Shown one piece after another: positions 37,437 through 48,869 of a DNA stretch of 64,000 nucleotides. The DNA lies in contig MU858072.1 in NCBI GenBank assembly GCA_033297075.1, positions 186,001 through 250,000 of the forward strand. Reading direction: 5' to 3'. The stretch's first letter is position 1. Every line of letters begins with the position of its first letter. The notes beneath the pieces are model-generated. The model was not told the DNA's origin and did no database searches. It saw only the letters and a list, made by a program, of their open reading frames with translations. This DNA is from Rhypophila decipiens. Lineage: Eukaryota > Ascomycota > Sordariomycetes > Sordariales > Naviculisporaceae. The position numbers and the translations under genes are program-made.

Positions 37437-37580
37437 GCTGGAAGGCAGCAGCAACCTGGAGGGCAGTGGCAACCCAAAAGGAAGTTGAAGGCAGAAGCGA
37501 TCTGGAAGGGAGAACAACTCAGAAGAACGGCAGTAGTAACCTAGAGCAAAGGCAGTAGCAACCTAGAAGGTAAGTGCAAA
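37437..37580 (+). repeat. Imperfect GGCAG(T/C)AG(C/T)AACCT minisatellite
   Basis: About five diverged copies of a GGCAGnAGnAACCT-like unit lie between the repeat-rich gene and the ATP synthase delta gene. It may fall in the 5' leader of the repeat-rich gene. Confidence 0.6.
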
Positions 37581-37776
37581 GAGGAAAGGGGCAGGTGGAC
37601 CAATTCTTGCGTGTCACGCCCGAAAACAAGAACGGAAGTCACGATATCTCGTCATTCACTGAACAGAATCTGAATAAAATGAATGCCGTGCTCAAGGCAA
37701 GACGCCGTGACGTCTATCTCTTTAACTAGGAAAATCTGGGGCGTATTCTACAGGGTGATCATCACGGATTATACAT

Positions 37777-38590
37777 TTATTTCAGGGCAGCCTGGAGAGA
37801 CTCAAGAACCTGAACGGACACTAGTTAGCCAGCTTCACACCGAGGAAATTATGCAGAAATCTTACCTCGAGCTCGATCTTGGCCTCGGCGATATCCTGCT
37901 CGCTTCCGCTTCCACTCGCAACCTTCTGGGCCTCCTCGATTTGGGCCCGGACGGCCTCGGGGCTGAAGTCCTCAAGCGCGTAACCCTCGACAGCGTTGAT
38001 AGTAAGGACATTCTTGGGCTGAATGACGGCGAAACCTCCGGAAACTGCATGTCCCATGTAAGCTACCAGAACACCTCTACCATGCCGGATCGAATAATGT
38101 ACGTACGGAAGAACTGCTTGGGGTTGCCCGACTCCTCAATGACCTCCACAACACCGGGCTTCAGCTGCTCAATCGAGGGAACGTGGTTGGCGAGGACACC
38201 CATGGCGCCAGACTCGGCCTGCATGTTGACCTGAACAACATCCTGGGACTTGAAGATGGTCTAGAGGCAATTGCGGCAATAACGGGTTAGCTCTCATAGC
38301 TCGTCCGGGTCGGGGGGATCAATCGCTCGCAGTCGTGTCTAAGTGTATCGTTTGGGACTTTTCTCTATCGTACCTGGTGAGGGAGGGACAAGCTGAGCTT
38401 GAGCTATGTTTGCGACGAGATGTTAGTCAACTGAATCGTAGCCAAAACAACGGAGGGAAGCTTTGTCGCGAGATGCACCGGGACTTACCTTGTCGGCCAC
38501 AGCCTCAGCGTAACCTCTGCTTTGCTGGACGCTGCGAATAGCTGCAGGACGCGCTCTAAGAGCCGCACGGGCAATGCGGAGGGAGTTCAT
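37777..38590 (-). CDS. ATP16: Mitochondrial ATP synthase delta subunit (F1 central stalk)
   Basis: Five exons: 38590-38489, 38403-38374 (30 nt), 38260-38107, 38044-37866 and 37809-37777, giving 165 residues. The N-terminus (MNSLRIARAALRARPAAIRS...RGYAEA) is a typical Arg/Ala-rich mitochondrial presequence. The mature protein follows the bacterial-epsilon-type fold: LKLSLSLPHQ (micro-exon), TIFKSQDVVQVNMQAESGAM, VLANHVPSIEQLKPGVVEV, SGGFAVIQ, then a C-terminal helical hairpin ending VLESLQAALK. Known role: with gamma and epsilon it forms the rotor of F1-ATPase in the matrix and is essential for coupling. The micro-exon is needed to restore the sheet between ADK and TIFK. All junctions keep frame, so the model is very secure. 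Confidence 0.96.
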
Positions 38591-41500
38591 GATGATTTGC
38601 GGGCTCAATTGAAGCACGTCGTCGTCGATGTCAAGGGTCGTCCGTCGTCGAGCAGATTTGGCAGCAAGCCTCAAATTCGCTTAGCCGAGCCAACAGCGGA
38701 GCTAAGGAACAATGTTTGTGCGGAGCTTTCAGTCCCGACGTGAATGGCTGAATCGGTGAATCCCCTGCAGGCTTTCCGTCATCAAGCGGGCCCAGCCATT
38801 CGCTGGGGGATCACCCCGGGACCTCCCGCAAGCAGCTTAGCTGCATTAACTTTGATAAATACATATTGTCAGACTTCAGTGCAAGTGGTCATGCCTGATG
38901 CATCTAACCATGATCTTGTCTTACATAAGCACACTTTCCCTTTCGGAAATTCAGACAGGACATCGACCTCAGCATCGTTCGATCGCCGGGAGTGGAGTCT
39001 CGTCTGAAGTGTCCTCAACAGCCAGTGTTAACCTGTTTCAATGCTCATCGGAAAGAGTGACCACTTCTTGGACCGAGTTGATTCCAACGGGAACGAGACT
39101 TCATATCAGTATCACCACACCTGGATCATTATCCGACGTGTCAGAGTTCAGTATCCGAATGATTACACAAGCATTCCGGATATCAAGCAGCTGCTCACAG
39201 AGTTCTGGATTAATCCCTCATCATATGAACAAGTAATGATATCTCGGTCCTCGGATTTATTTGCATCTGAACAAAGTCTCGAGTCGTGCGAATCGCTCTG
39301 ACTTGCCGTTTACGACGATGCAGCTCTGCTCATCAACACCGACAAACAGCCAATGATGGATCGTCGTCTGGCATCGTTGTCTTCTATCGAAACTTCGAAA
39401 CATCTCTTCCACCCCCGGGCCATGTCGATCCCGACCTTGGAATCGTGGGAAGCCGATCCTTTGGAAGGCATTTTGCGAGAAAAACCATGCGCCTCGCCCA
39501 GTCCCTGCATAGCCAGCCGACGCCTCCTGACTCCTTCTACACCCGGTCAACGGTCCGAGGCGATTGCTACTGCTATCCATCAGGAGGTTTGGTAGGCAAT
39601 AACTGTTATATGACTCTGACGATCAACCATGACAAGAAGACAGGCGGGTCACGTCCCGTAGGCTTATCTGGTTGTTCTTGCTATGGAAACTTGAAGATCA
39701 GAAGCACCCAAAGCCGAGTCACTGATTTCAGACTCAAGGAGGATTTTCGGACCAACACCAAACCGACCGTTGAGGCTAGCGACAAAATTGCTCTTTGAGG
39801 CTTGGTCATGTTTAGGCCGTACCATCTAAACGACCATGTCTGCGATCACTCTGCCATTGATACTTCACAGCCGCCTTATTATTAAACTTGAATCCTGCTG
39901 GAAGGCTTCATCCAGTCTCTCGCTGCAACGAAGAGCGACATCCCAGAAAATAGTTTCCAAGACAACTAACAGCGACCCCTAGCGTTCTTCCCCATACAAC
40001 CCATCATGGGTCAGATTGCGAATATCACCTTGTTGCCCGCCAGCAGCAGACACGATGGTCCTCTTGGTCCCATCGCCTACTGCACAGAATGCTGGCAAAT
40101 GCGGGGTTCGTTTCTTTAGGTTTCAACTCTCCAGATCAGTTGACGACTTCCAATGTACCCCCACACTCTTAGTTCGTTTCGCTTCAAGGTTCGTTGGTTC
40201 AAGCTGTCTGTTGACAATTTATTGCTTTGCTCCAGTTGGGCCGATTGCTGGATGTGGTTTTCCACAAGCACAAGGGCACCCCGTCGACGACGACGTTGGT
40301 CCCGCATAAGACACACTTTTACATATCGGGATGGCGTCTTGGCATGAGACTGGGTCAATGGGGATTGTTGACTTGTTCGAGTCGCGGTCAGAAGGATTCC
40401 TCACTTTTGAGCATTGCGAGACGTATGGATACTCGTGATGGGATACTTTATCAAATGGTGGATAGCGGCATGCATGGATCGTCTGATTTACGCTGATTTA
40501 CACTCAGAGCATCACCAGCGAGTGGTCCTGTTTAGATTTGATCGAGTAACGTTGTCTTGATCGTTCTTGGTACATGCGGATTGCTGGCACATGCTCCATC
40601 AAACCTCACCAAGCCACGACAAAACACAGTAAAATGCCCTCCGATACGTCCTCCGTATTACTAAGTCGATACACACTTCAAGACTTGATGGCCCGAAACG
40701 GGCCTCGGGCTCACAACATCTTGTGTGAGTTCAGTCAGCAGTCACACTCTTTTAACCTTCTTCTACCAGACCCCAGAATTTCATGACAAGGAAAGAGTCG
40801 GGATAATTGGTGGTTACACGACAGCGGTTCTCACCAGATCAGACAGCATCAGTCAGCTGCAAGAGTCCGCTTGCAGCTCGATAGGCCAACCAGATTTTAT
40901 GCAAGTGACATCCACACCTCGACGATATACCCCATTGGGAATTGGTCAAATACGCGGCGCACCAATTCTCTTCAAGGGCTGCTCGGCTTGCTTCAGCGGG
41001 CTTCAGGGATATGCAGTCTGTAGATTTTCCTACACAGCCTGTCGATATCTTCCGGCTGGGCATCTCCGGCATTCATATCCAGATTCACCACCAAGTTCAA
41101 CGGTCGCGGCTCACAGAGAGGTAAAGACGTCAGGGCCATGTTGTAAGACTCTGCATCGCTTGATCAGAATCGCAGAATATGTGATAAATCGGCAGATACA
41201 AGTCTTTCCTAGTACGAGTCTGGTAACCTTGCTTGGAGAGAACCGCCTTCCATCAACGACAGCTCGTGAGTTTTACTACACACCAACAATTTAGGATTAC
41301 TACCCTATTCGCCTCGCTTCCTCTGCATTCACCAAGGAGCAAAAACCCCCACGAATCAAGTCTGCGGTCAAATGGTGCTAAAACCGGGTCTTTTTAATAA
41401 TGGACGGTGGATCGAAAATGAAAATGAGACTCTTGTGATGAAGGACTGTCTTAGCTCCACGGGCGAATTCGGAGCCCATTCCAGGGCAAGATATTGGTTA

Positions 41501-43597
41501 GCATTGACAAACGTTTCCGTTTTAGCCCCGTCACCTCCTCGGGGATGACGCTCCTGCTCCGTTAATTACAGCGTAAGTTCAACACCAAGACCAGGCCAAG
41601 TCGGTGCATTACCAAATGTCCGTGTAATATTTCATAACAGAGGTGGATAGAGCCCTAACCAAGCAGTGGAGCAGCATAAACAAGCCGAAAGGCGAAAGGA
41701 AAGGACGCCCCCCGGGATATAGCACGGAGGAAGAGAGTTTGATATTCTCAAAGAAAGTTTTGCCTCATGCCACATGATAACACAGCAGTCTTAACATCGA
41801 CCCATACCTGCTGTCCTCTGCGTAAAACGCGGATCACGGGCAAGGCTAACAACTTGAACAACACTCAACACGCACACTCTCACAAGGCTTCACCAGGGCA
41901 GTGCGCTGTGTTTTAGTGCCATTTGTCCTGCCTCGTGCTGGGGCCCCTGACACCAGGTTAAGACAAAAACAGGAAAAATGTAACGGGCCAAGGAAAATAA
42001 AAAAGCTTAACAACGCCGGGGCCAAGAGGCACACAAAGCTCGTTGTTGTCCATTTCGACTGTGGACTCCTTTCGGCCTTCAGGAATCACCAGTGCGGTCA
42101 GACCTTTGTGAGACGCAACTCATCAAGAATTCCTTTGGAGGCTAAGGTCGTGGCACCAGACCACCACATATACTTTATCTTGGGACACAATCATGAGCAA
42201 AGGATGATGCTCATGTGACTGGCAGGCCGGCGGTCCATCGAGATGTTGCCTGTTTCAAGAATCCCGAGGACAAGCAAAAATCAGGGTCCTGATGATGTTG
42301 GCCCAGCCGAGTTACCGATCCGTAACCACACACGTCGTAGACAAGACAACGGCGCCTGGTGTTACAGAACAATCTACCCGTAGCTAGTTGTAGGACACGA
42401 CAATCTATTCTGCGGATCTGGGTAAGGGAACTGCTGCCTCTTTGTCTCTCGTGTCTGCATAATGTCTTTGAGAGAAGACTATCCAGACAAAGAAGGCTTT
42501 GAGGAAGAACACAGACAGCGAAGGCCCTAGAACAGTTGGAAAGTCTGCAGGACGGACACTGTTAAGGCTCCGTAAAAGTCCGTTAATCAGCACGGTCATT
42601 ACGCCAGCGTTTCCTCCATTCATTAATAAATTCCCAGTGGAGACTCAAGAGACCAAGGAGAATTCCCTTTTTCATCGGCGTCAATACGCTGGAATTTCAA
42701 GGCCTGCTCTCCACTAACATCGGCACCTACGGTGACCTACCAGGACACCCGGTTGAAGAGGTCCACAAAAGACACCCCACCCTGCCGACTTTGTTGTCTC
42801 GATCAGCTAATTGGAATCAAGTTAGTCTGAGTGGCTCCTCCCGCACATTGCTGGGTTGCCCTCGCTTTCTGCTCCTAGAACCCAGTCCCCGTCCGCCCTT
42901 TCGCTCAGATTGCCCCCATCCAACGCAAACGGGCATCCAGAATTAAACCTGCCGTTTTGCCGCTTTTTCTCCCTCCCACTTTCTTGAACATTTTGAAAAC
43001 TTTCCTGCTTCCAACTCCCACTCTCTTGATATTGATAACTTGTGACACTACCTCCCTGATTGAAAACTGGGCGGTGTCGACCCTTCTCTCAGTCAGCCAC
43101 CGCTGTCGACTTTCCAACGTCATCCGCACCCACACACAGACCGGTGTTACCCAACCGCAGCCTTGGACGATCGACCCCGTTCCCTGGCCTGAACCCATTC
43201 CTCGCAGGAGAAGAAGGACCCTGAAAAAGGCCTTCTTTTGGTCATAGGCGGACGACCCTGCCTTGAAACCACACTCCTTCCAACAACCTAAAATAAACAA
43301 AGCTCCTCGCGACTCCCGTCATGTATCTGGCCTTATAGCACAACGGTCCTTAGGGACCCAGCCCGTACGCCATCTGCGAACACGAGTGAAGAGGACTTTG
43401 GGCTCTTTCTTCACCATCCATTACAGTCTTAGTGTGTCAAACGCAACATCGACTGTCATAACTACCACTTGCACTGCACGCCTTGTGCACGGCGATTTCT
43501 CCCTCGACAACCTTGGTCGAGACACACAAGCGCAGAAACGCGCCTACCTCCCAGCGAATAGCTGGATTGTCATTCCTCAACCTTACTGTCCCCGCAA
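38591..43597. other. 5-kb region without a supportable gene
   Basis: It lies between the ATP synthase delta start and the DUF2457 start, so its ends should be promoters. Several 90-190-codon frames occur (39286-39798, 40725-41294), but none has a recognisable domain, good start or exon signals. A frame at 39041-39595 is open apart from one TGA at 39299. The stretch near 42900-43550 is pyrimidine-rich and is probably promoter or 5' UTR of the DUF2457 gene. Confidence 0.45.
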
Positions 43598-45871
43598 ATG
43601 GACCGACGTATACCCCGAGATCAAGCGACGACAAACGTGCTAGCATGGACCGCTACACAGTCTGCCAACGTGGAGCCTTCCGTGGAGGAAGATGCGGCAG
43701 CTGACACAGACGAGCCCCCGGATTGTCGCTTTCCTCAGTCTCCAATTCAGAAGCACTTTACGCGGGCTCCTGTCCGACGCGGAAGCGAACAGCATGAATC
43801 CCTCTTGACCAAAGCCCTCCAGAGCCACTCCGACGAGGAGTCGGGATCCGTGCGGAAGCAGCCATGCAGGAGACGCTCCATAACGAGCAACATCAGCCTG
43901 GCCTCTACTGCTGACTGGACCTGCGAGACGGGAATCACGACTCCAGCCAGGACGAGCTCGCCCAGCCCACGACTTCTCGACACGGGATTCACCCCGATTC
44001 AGCGCAATACCACCACAGTGGTGAATGTGACCCCCGCTAATGATAGCAAGGAGGCTCCACTTCCAGGGGACGGGCAACGAGCTAAGGATCCCGCTGTCCA
44101 AGCACTTGAGAAGAAGCGATGCATCTCGTTTGCCTGCGCAGCACGGCCGACCGCAGAACCAAAACCAGCCCTTCCCTCGCCTGCAAAACCCGTTGTCGAT
44201 GCAGCAAAGGCACCCGAACCCGTGAAGAGGACTACCATCAAATTTGCCTGCTCTCAACCTCCCAGAGCGACCAATCCCACTGCGTCGACCAATCTCGAGG
44301 CCACGACTCCAGTGCCAAGAGTTTCTATTAGCACATTGGTGGACGAGGGAACTCCAAGAGCTTCAAAGCCGCGATCGCCGTCCAGCGTCCGTCTTCACTC
44401 CGTCACCCCTCGCAGGTCATCTCGTAGCCCTGTTGCTACAAGGACAAAGAAATATCTAACCGCCAATCCTGGGGATCTTCAGAGCGAGACCGCACGATTC
44501 CATGAATTTGCAAGCGATGAGCTCCAGGAGGACGATTGGATCCGTCGGGATGATACTTCCTCTAAGCCCAAGCTTACCATAAATGATACCCTCAGCAAGG
44601 AGAACGCGATTCGTAAACTTGGAAAGGAAGCCGAAGAGGAAGCAGAGCTTGAAGAGGAGGAGGCGGATGAGGAGGAAAATGAAGATGAAGACGACGACGA
44701 CGATGATGACGATGGGGATAACGATGAAGATATCGATGACGACGACGACGAGGTTGAAGATGACGAAGATGCTAAATCTGATGTTGTCAGCTCAAGACAT
44801 GGCTGGAACGAAGAGGCATCCGACGGCTACAACACGGATAACGAAGTTGGATTTGCCGAGTCGGAGGATGAGGACGATGATCTTGTTCTTTGGACGACCA
44901 ACTTTGCCATGCCTCTGTCGCTCTCGGGCGCGACTCCAGTCTGTCGTCGGAAATCTGTTGATGGAGAGTCCGAGTCCTCGGGATGCTCTCGTCAGAATTC
45001 AAGAGTTCGTCGTACCAAGAAAGCCAGGGCTCCAATCTTGCGGCCAGGCACACCTGAGCTACCCGATAGCACAGACTTTGTCTGTGGAACTCTGGACGAG
45101 GATCGTCCTTTGGAGGAGGCATACATCACCCAGTTGGCAGCCAGGAGACGGGAGAAGCTGCTGGCCATTCCCCAGGATATTGATCCAAGCTTCCCCACTT
45201 CGGAGCCTGAAGATGAGGGTGATGAGCTGTACAAGAAGGGATATGGCGATAGTGACGACCATCTCTGGCTTCATGGGAAGCTCGAGGACCTTCATCATGA
45301 GCGTGATCGCAAGGGCCGCAAAAAGAAGTCTGACAACCAGTCCCCCAAGAGATGCCGCTCGCCGCCTCCCAAGAGGCGACACTCGCCTGCTCCACAAGCA
45401 CGTGGACGGTCAGATAGACGACTGTTCGACCGTACCTCGCCAAGAAGACCAAGATCCCCGGCACCGCGACCCGCACTATCCGCCTCGCCGGTTGTGTCGC
45501 CCGCGAACGTCGACGGAGGGATTGCCTTCAAGGCTCTGGCGCTTCGACCTGGGTTGGGCTTCACTAAATCGCTGCCTCGCGCCCCAGTGTTCCATCACCT
45601 TGCCAAGTTGAAGAAGACAAGGGAGGAAGTGGAAACTGACGGCAACGACAACCACATCCGTGGAGCAATTGATATCGTCAAAGGTCTCGAGCAAAAGAGA
45701 CAACGGCGCAAGGAAAAGTACTACCAAAAGTACTGCAATCGGGCCCGAAAGGAGAAGGCTCAGGCTCAGATCAAGAGACCTGTTCCTGGCCAAGGCGCAC
45801 AGCGCATGAGGGAGGTTGGCCTGATTATGGCGGGCAAGATTGGGCAGGGTAATTATGTTCTTTCAGTCTAA
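43598..45871 (+). CDS. DUF2457-family fungal protein with acidic tract
   Basis: Single exon, 757 residues. The pattern matches the fungal DUF2457 family as I know it: KKRCISFACAARP and TTIKFACSQPPRA Cys blocks, a Ser/Pro-rich linker, RFHEFASDELQEDDWIRRDD, a long acidic run (about 330-400, almost all Asp/Glu), DGYNTDNEVGFAESEDEDDD, RPGTPELPDSTDFVCGTLDE, then QDIDPSFPTSEPEDEGDELY. The C-terminal third is basic and Pro-rich (RCRSPPPKRRHSPAP) and ends in a charged helix with GLEQKRQRRKEKYYQKY. No catalytic or membrane segment is visible. The alternating acidic and basic disorder suggests a nuclear or nucleic-acid-associated protein, which is inference. ATG 43598 was chosen as the first in-frame Met in good context. 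Confidence 0.85.
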   Translation: MDRRIPRDQATTNVLAWTATQSANVEPSVEEDAAADTDEPPDCRFPQSPIQKHFTRAPVRRGSEQHESLLTKALQSHSDEESGSVRKQPCRRRSITSNISLASTADWTCETGITTPARTSSPSPRLLDTGFTPIQRNTTTVVNVTPANDSKEAPLPGDGQRAKDPAVQALEKKRCISFACAARPTAEPKPALPSPAKPVVDAAKAPEPVKRTTIKFACSQPPRATNPTASTNLEATTPVPRVSISTLVDEGTPRASKPRSPSSVRLHSVTPRRSSRSPVATRTKKYLTANPGDLQSETARFHEFASDELQEDDWIRRDDTSSKPKLTINDTLSKENAIRKLGKEAEEEAELEEEEADEEENEDEDDDDDDDDGDNDEDIDDDDDEVEDDEDAKSDVVSSRHGWNEEASDGYNTDNEVGFAESEDEDDDLVLWTTNFAMPLSLSGATPVCRRKSVDGESESSGCSRQNSRVRRTKKARAPILRPGTPELPDSTDFVCGTLDEDRPLEEAYITQLAARRREKLLAIPQDIDPSFPTSEPEDEGDELYKKGYGDSDDHLWLHGKLEDLHHERDRKGRKKKSDNQSPKRCRSPPPKRRHSPAPQARGRSDRRLFDRTSPRRPRSPAPRPALSASPVVSPANVDGGIAFKALALRPGLGFTKSLPRAPVFHHLAKLKKTREEVETDGNDNHIRGAIDIVKGLEQKRQRRKEKYYQKYCNRARKEKAQAQIKRPVPGQGAQRMREVGLIMAGKIGQGNYVLSV

Positions 45872-47104
45872 TTCTTCATATATCTTTCTTTTGTCACATC
45901 GATATGGGCTGGCAAGTTTGAAAAGCATCATCGGCATACCCGTGGAAGGATTGGTTGGCATTTTCAATCTCTGTTCGTTTGGGGTGCGGTATCTTTACCT
46001 TGACCATTTGCATTTGGTGGGCGGCATTATGACTTACGACCCCTTTTTCCGGGCGTTCATCTTCTCGCATCTTTATTCATATTTCCAAGAGACTCGTGGC
46101 ATGGCATCTGGTTAACATAGCCCTGTGTTGGTTGATGCCTTTTTGGTCAGAATGGATTATATATGGGGCTTCTGTATATACATACACCTGGCTTACATGC
46201 CGAGCTCTGTGGTACAAATTGACAATTCACATTTTTACATGATACGTATTCTGATCCAAGGACGAAGCCTTGATCGTGGATGAGTGAATGATGGTGTTCT
46301 TGGTTCTCTTGATACCTCGGCTCTGGCTCGCTGCTTGCTTCAGTTAGGTCAAAAGCATGATTATTCCCAGCGTGTCTCGTCTGCAGTATGGAGTCCGCCC
46401 CTTGATGCGTGGTTTTAGGGGAATGCTGCTGACGAGTTCGATCAAGAGATGACGGGCATCTTCCTCGTCACCACTCATCACGCATGGCTTCGAGCGAGCC
46501 GTTGACTCCTCAACTCAACGGGTTTTGCTTAGTATGGATCGAAAATCACAGCATTACTCAAGAAGGTTGTTATGTTAGCTGCTTTCGGTCTTGTCCGACA
46601 TCGTGTGCTTCTCATGGGTGCTGGTACTGTACCTACTACTGACCTAGATACCTAAGCCACTTGGCTTGGTTGGCGCTGGGAAGTTCTGTACCCGGGATTA
46701 ATCTTGGACATGTGGGGGGATTATGGCATACTGGCGCCTCCAGACCTAGGTGAACATATACTATTACGGGTTGATGATTCATGATGTTGCCGGGGTCTTC
46801 GGCTCAGTTCATATTAATCGCTCCATTATGACACTGGAACATGTGGGTGACCTCGTACCGACCAAGCCACGATACACGACTAGACAGACACCTTTCTTGA
46901 TAACCAGGTAGGGTACGGTAATATGCTTGCTTGCTCGCCTGCTTGCTCGCTAGAGCCAAACTCAAGTTAAACACCATTCCATCCGTTATGACTGCTACCA
47001 AGATAAAAGCCAACTGAACAAACAAAGAGAGAAGAGCAAAAAAAAACCCCCCATCACAACACCCAGTCTCCTCCCCTCCCAGGCCATGGTAACCCCCTTA
47101 AAGC
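45872..47104. other. Intergenic between convergent DUF2457 and aldehyde dehydrogenase genes
   Basis: 1.2 kb containing both 3' UTRs. AT-richer sequence with TATATA runs near 46155-46185, a TGCTTGCTCGCC microrepeat near 46924-46950 and an A-run at 47038-47046. No gene seen. Confidence 0.5.
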
Positions 47105-48662
47105 CTAAGCAGCCATGTTGACATGAACAGCCTTAACATTGCAATAAGCCGCCAACCCAGCCTCTCCCAGCTCCCGCCCAATGCCAGATTGCTTAACCCC
47201 CCCAAAAGGAATCCTAAAATCCGAATCATTACTGCTATTAATCCACACCATGCCAGCCTCAATCTCCCTAGCAACCCGATGGGCCCGCGTCAAATCCCTC
47301 GTGAACAACGCACTTCCCAAGCCATAAGTCGTCCCATTAGCCATCTCAATCGCCTCCTCCTCCGTCTTGAACCCCACAATAGCCACACAGGGGCCGAAAA
47401 TCTCCTCCCGATAGATCTTCATATCAACCTTGACATCCGTAAACACCGTCGGCGCAACAAACCACCCCTTCCCATTCACCGGCGCAGCCTCGCCTCCAAG
47501 CATAAGCGTAGCCCCCTCCTCCTTGCCACTCTGAATAAACCCCATAACCCGTTCATACTGCGCCTGGGTAACCTGCGGACCCTGAAACGTCTTTTCCTCA
47601 AACGGATCCCCCACCACCGAAATCTCCTTCACCTTCTTCTTAAACTCCTCCACGAACCGATCATACACGCCCTCCTGCACCAGAATCCTGCTCGTAGCAG
47701 TACAGATCTGGCCCTGATTACTCATGATCCCAATGTGCGCCCACGTGCTCGCCAGCTCCAAATCCGCATCCTCAAACACAATCAGCGGACTCTTACCCCC
47801 CGTCTCAAGCGTGATATTCTTCATAGTCCCCGCCGCCATCTTCATAATCTCCTTGCCCGTCGCCGTGCTCCCCGTAAAAGCAATCTTATCCACGCCCGCA
47901 TGCTGCACCAACGCCGCGCCCGCCTCTCGCCCGTATCCATTGATGATATTCACCACCCCCGGCGGGAACCCCGCCTCTTTGATCAGCTTGGCCAGGTACA
48001 ACATCGACAAGGGAGTCTGCTCGGCAAGCTTAAGCACGACTGTGTTCCCACAGCACAAGGCAGGCCCCAGTTTCCACGCAGCCATGTCAAGCGGGTAATT
48101 CCAGGGTATAATCTGCCCACACACACCAAGCGGCTCTTTGATGGTGTATGCGAACTTCGCTGGGCCGACGTCGATTACTTGGCCAAAGTTCTTGTCTGCG
48201 TAGCCCGCGTAATAGCGGAACACGTTGATCACCTCGGGCACGTTTTCGGTCAAGGCGACGGTGTAGGGTTTGCCATTGTCCAGCGTCTCGATTGTTGCCA
48301 GGGTTTCGGCGTGTTCAGACACAAGGTCGGCTAGTTTGAGCATGAGCGCTCCGCGCTCGGTTCCGGAGAGGGATTTCCACGTGGGGTTCTTGAAGGCTTT
48401 CCTGGCGGCGGAGACTGCGGAATCGACGTCGGATTCAGTGGCGGCGTAGACGGAGCATATTTCTTCTTCGGTTCTGAACGGAAGGGTTAGTATTTTGGGG
48501 CTTTGCGAAAGAAAGGAAAAGAAAATGAAAAGGACAGACATACGTGGGATTGATAGAAGTTATAGTCTGCTCGTTGGAACTCTTGACGAATTCATTGTTG
48601 ATAAACAGGCCGAGGGGCTGTTTCCAGGTCTTGCCGTTTGGAGCAGTGAGTTCGACCTCCAT
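47105..48662 (-). CDS. NAD(P)+-dependent aldehyde dehydrogenase
   Basis: Exons 48662-48544 and 48473-47105 encode 495 residues, the usual length of fungal AldA-type enzymes. The 70-bp intron (GTATGT...TTCAG, branch CTAAC) joins SINPT to TEEEICSVYAA. Catalytic Cys297 lies in NQGQICTATSR and general-base Glu263 in TLETGGKSP. NAD-binding loops IIPWNYP and AFTGSTATGK, EIFGPC, and the C-terminal PFGGVKQSGIGRELG are all present. It oxidises aldehydes such as acetaldehyde to acids; exact substrate unknown. I chose MEVELTAPNGK at 48662 because homologues start there, but the frame extends in phase to an ATG at 48869. That adds 69 residues with 13 Gln and a basic TSSTRYFSSHN stretch and could be a mitochondrial presequence (564 residues). 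Confidence 0.95.
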
Positions 48663-48743
48663 CTTGGATCTGAGGGTATTGTTGTGTGATGAGAAGTATC
48701 TTGTAGAACTAGTGACAAGCAAGAAGGGCTGTCGTTTGGCAGC

Positions 48744-48783
<40 letters not shown>
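48744..48783 (-). repeat. (CAA)13 microsatellite, poly-Gln in the extended ALDH frame
   Basis: An uninterrupted TTG run on the plus strand reads as 13 consecutive CAA (Gln) codons between the two candidate ALDH starts. If only the downstream ATG is used it is 5' UTR. Confidence 0.95.
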
Positions 48784-48869
48784 AAAGATCGTGATGTGCA
48801 GAGACAAAACAAAGACGACGTGGACTTCCAAAGAGCAGGAGAGGTCCTGGGAATCAGGATCGCGACCAT

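Noticed and set aside
40725..41294. 189-codon plus-strand frame
   Set aside because: No recognisable domain, weak start, no neighbouring exon signals.
47123..48334. 403-codon plus-strand frame opposite the aldehyde dehydrogenase
   Set aside because: Antisense shadow of a strongly conserved enzyme; no family and a low-complexity His/Arg/Pro composition.
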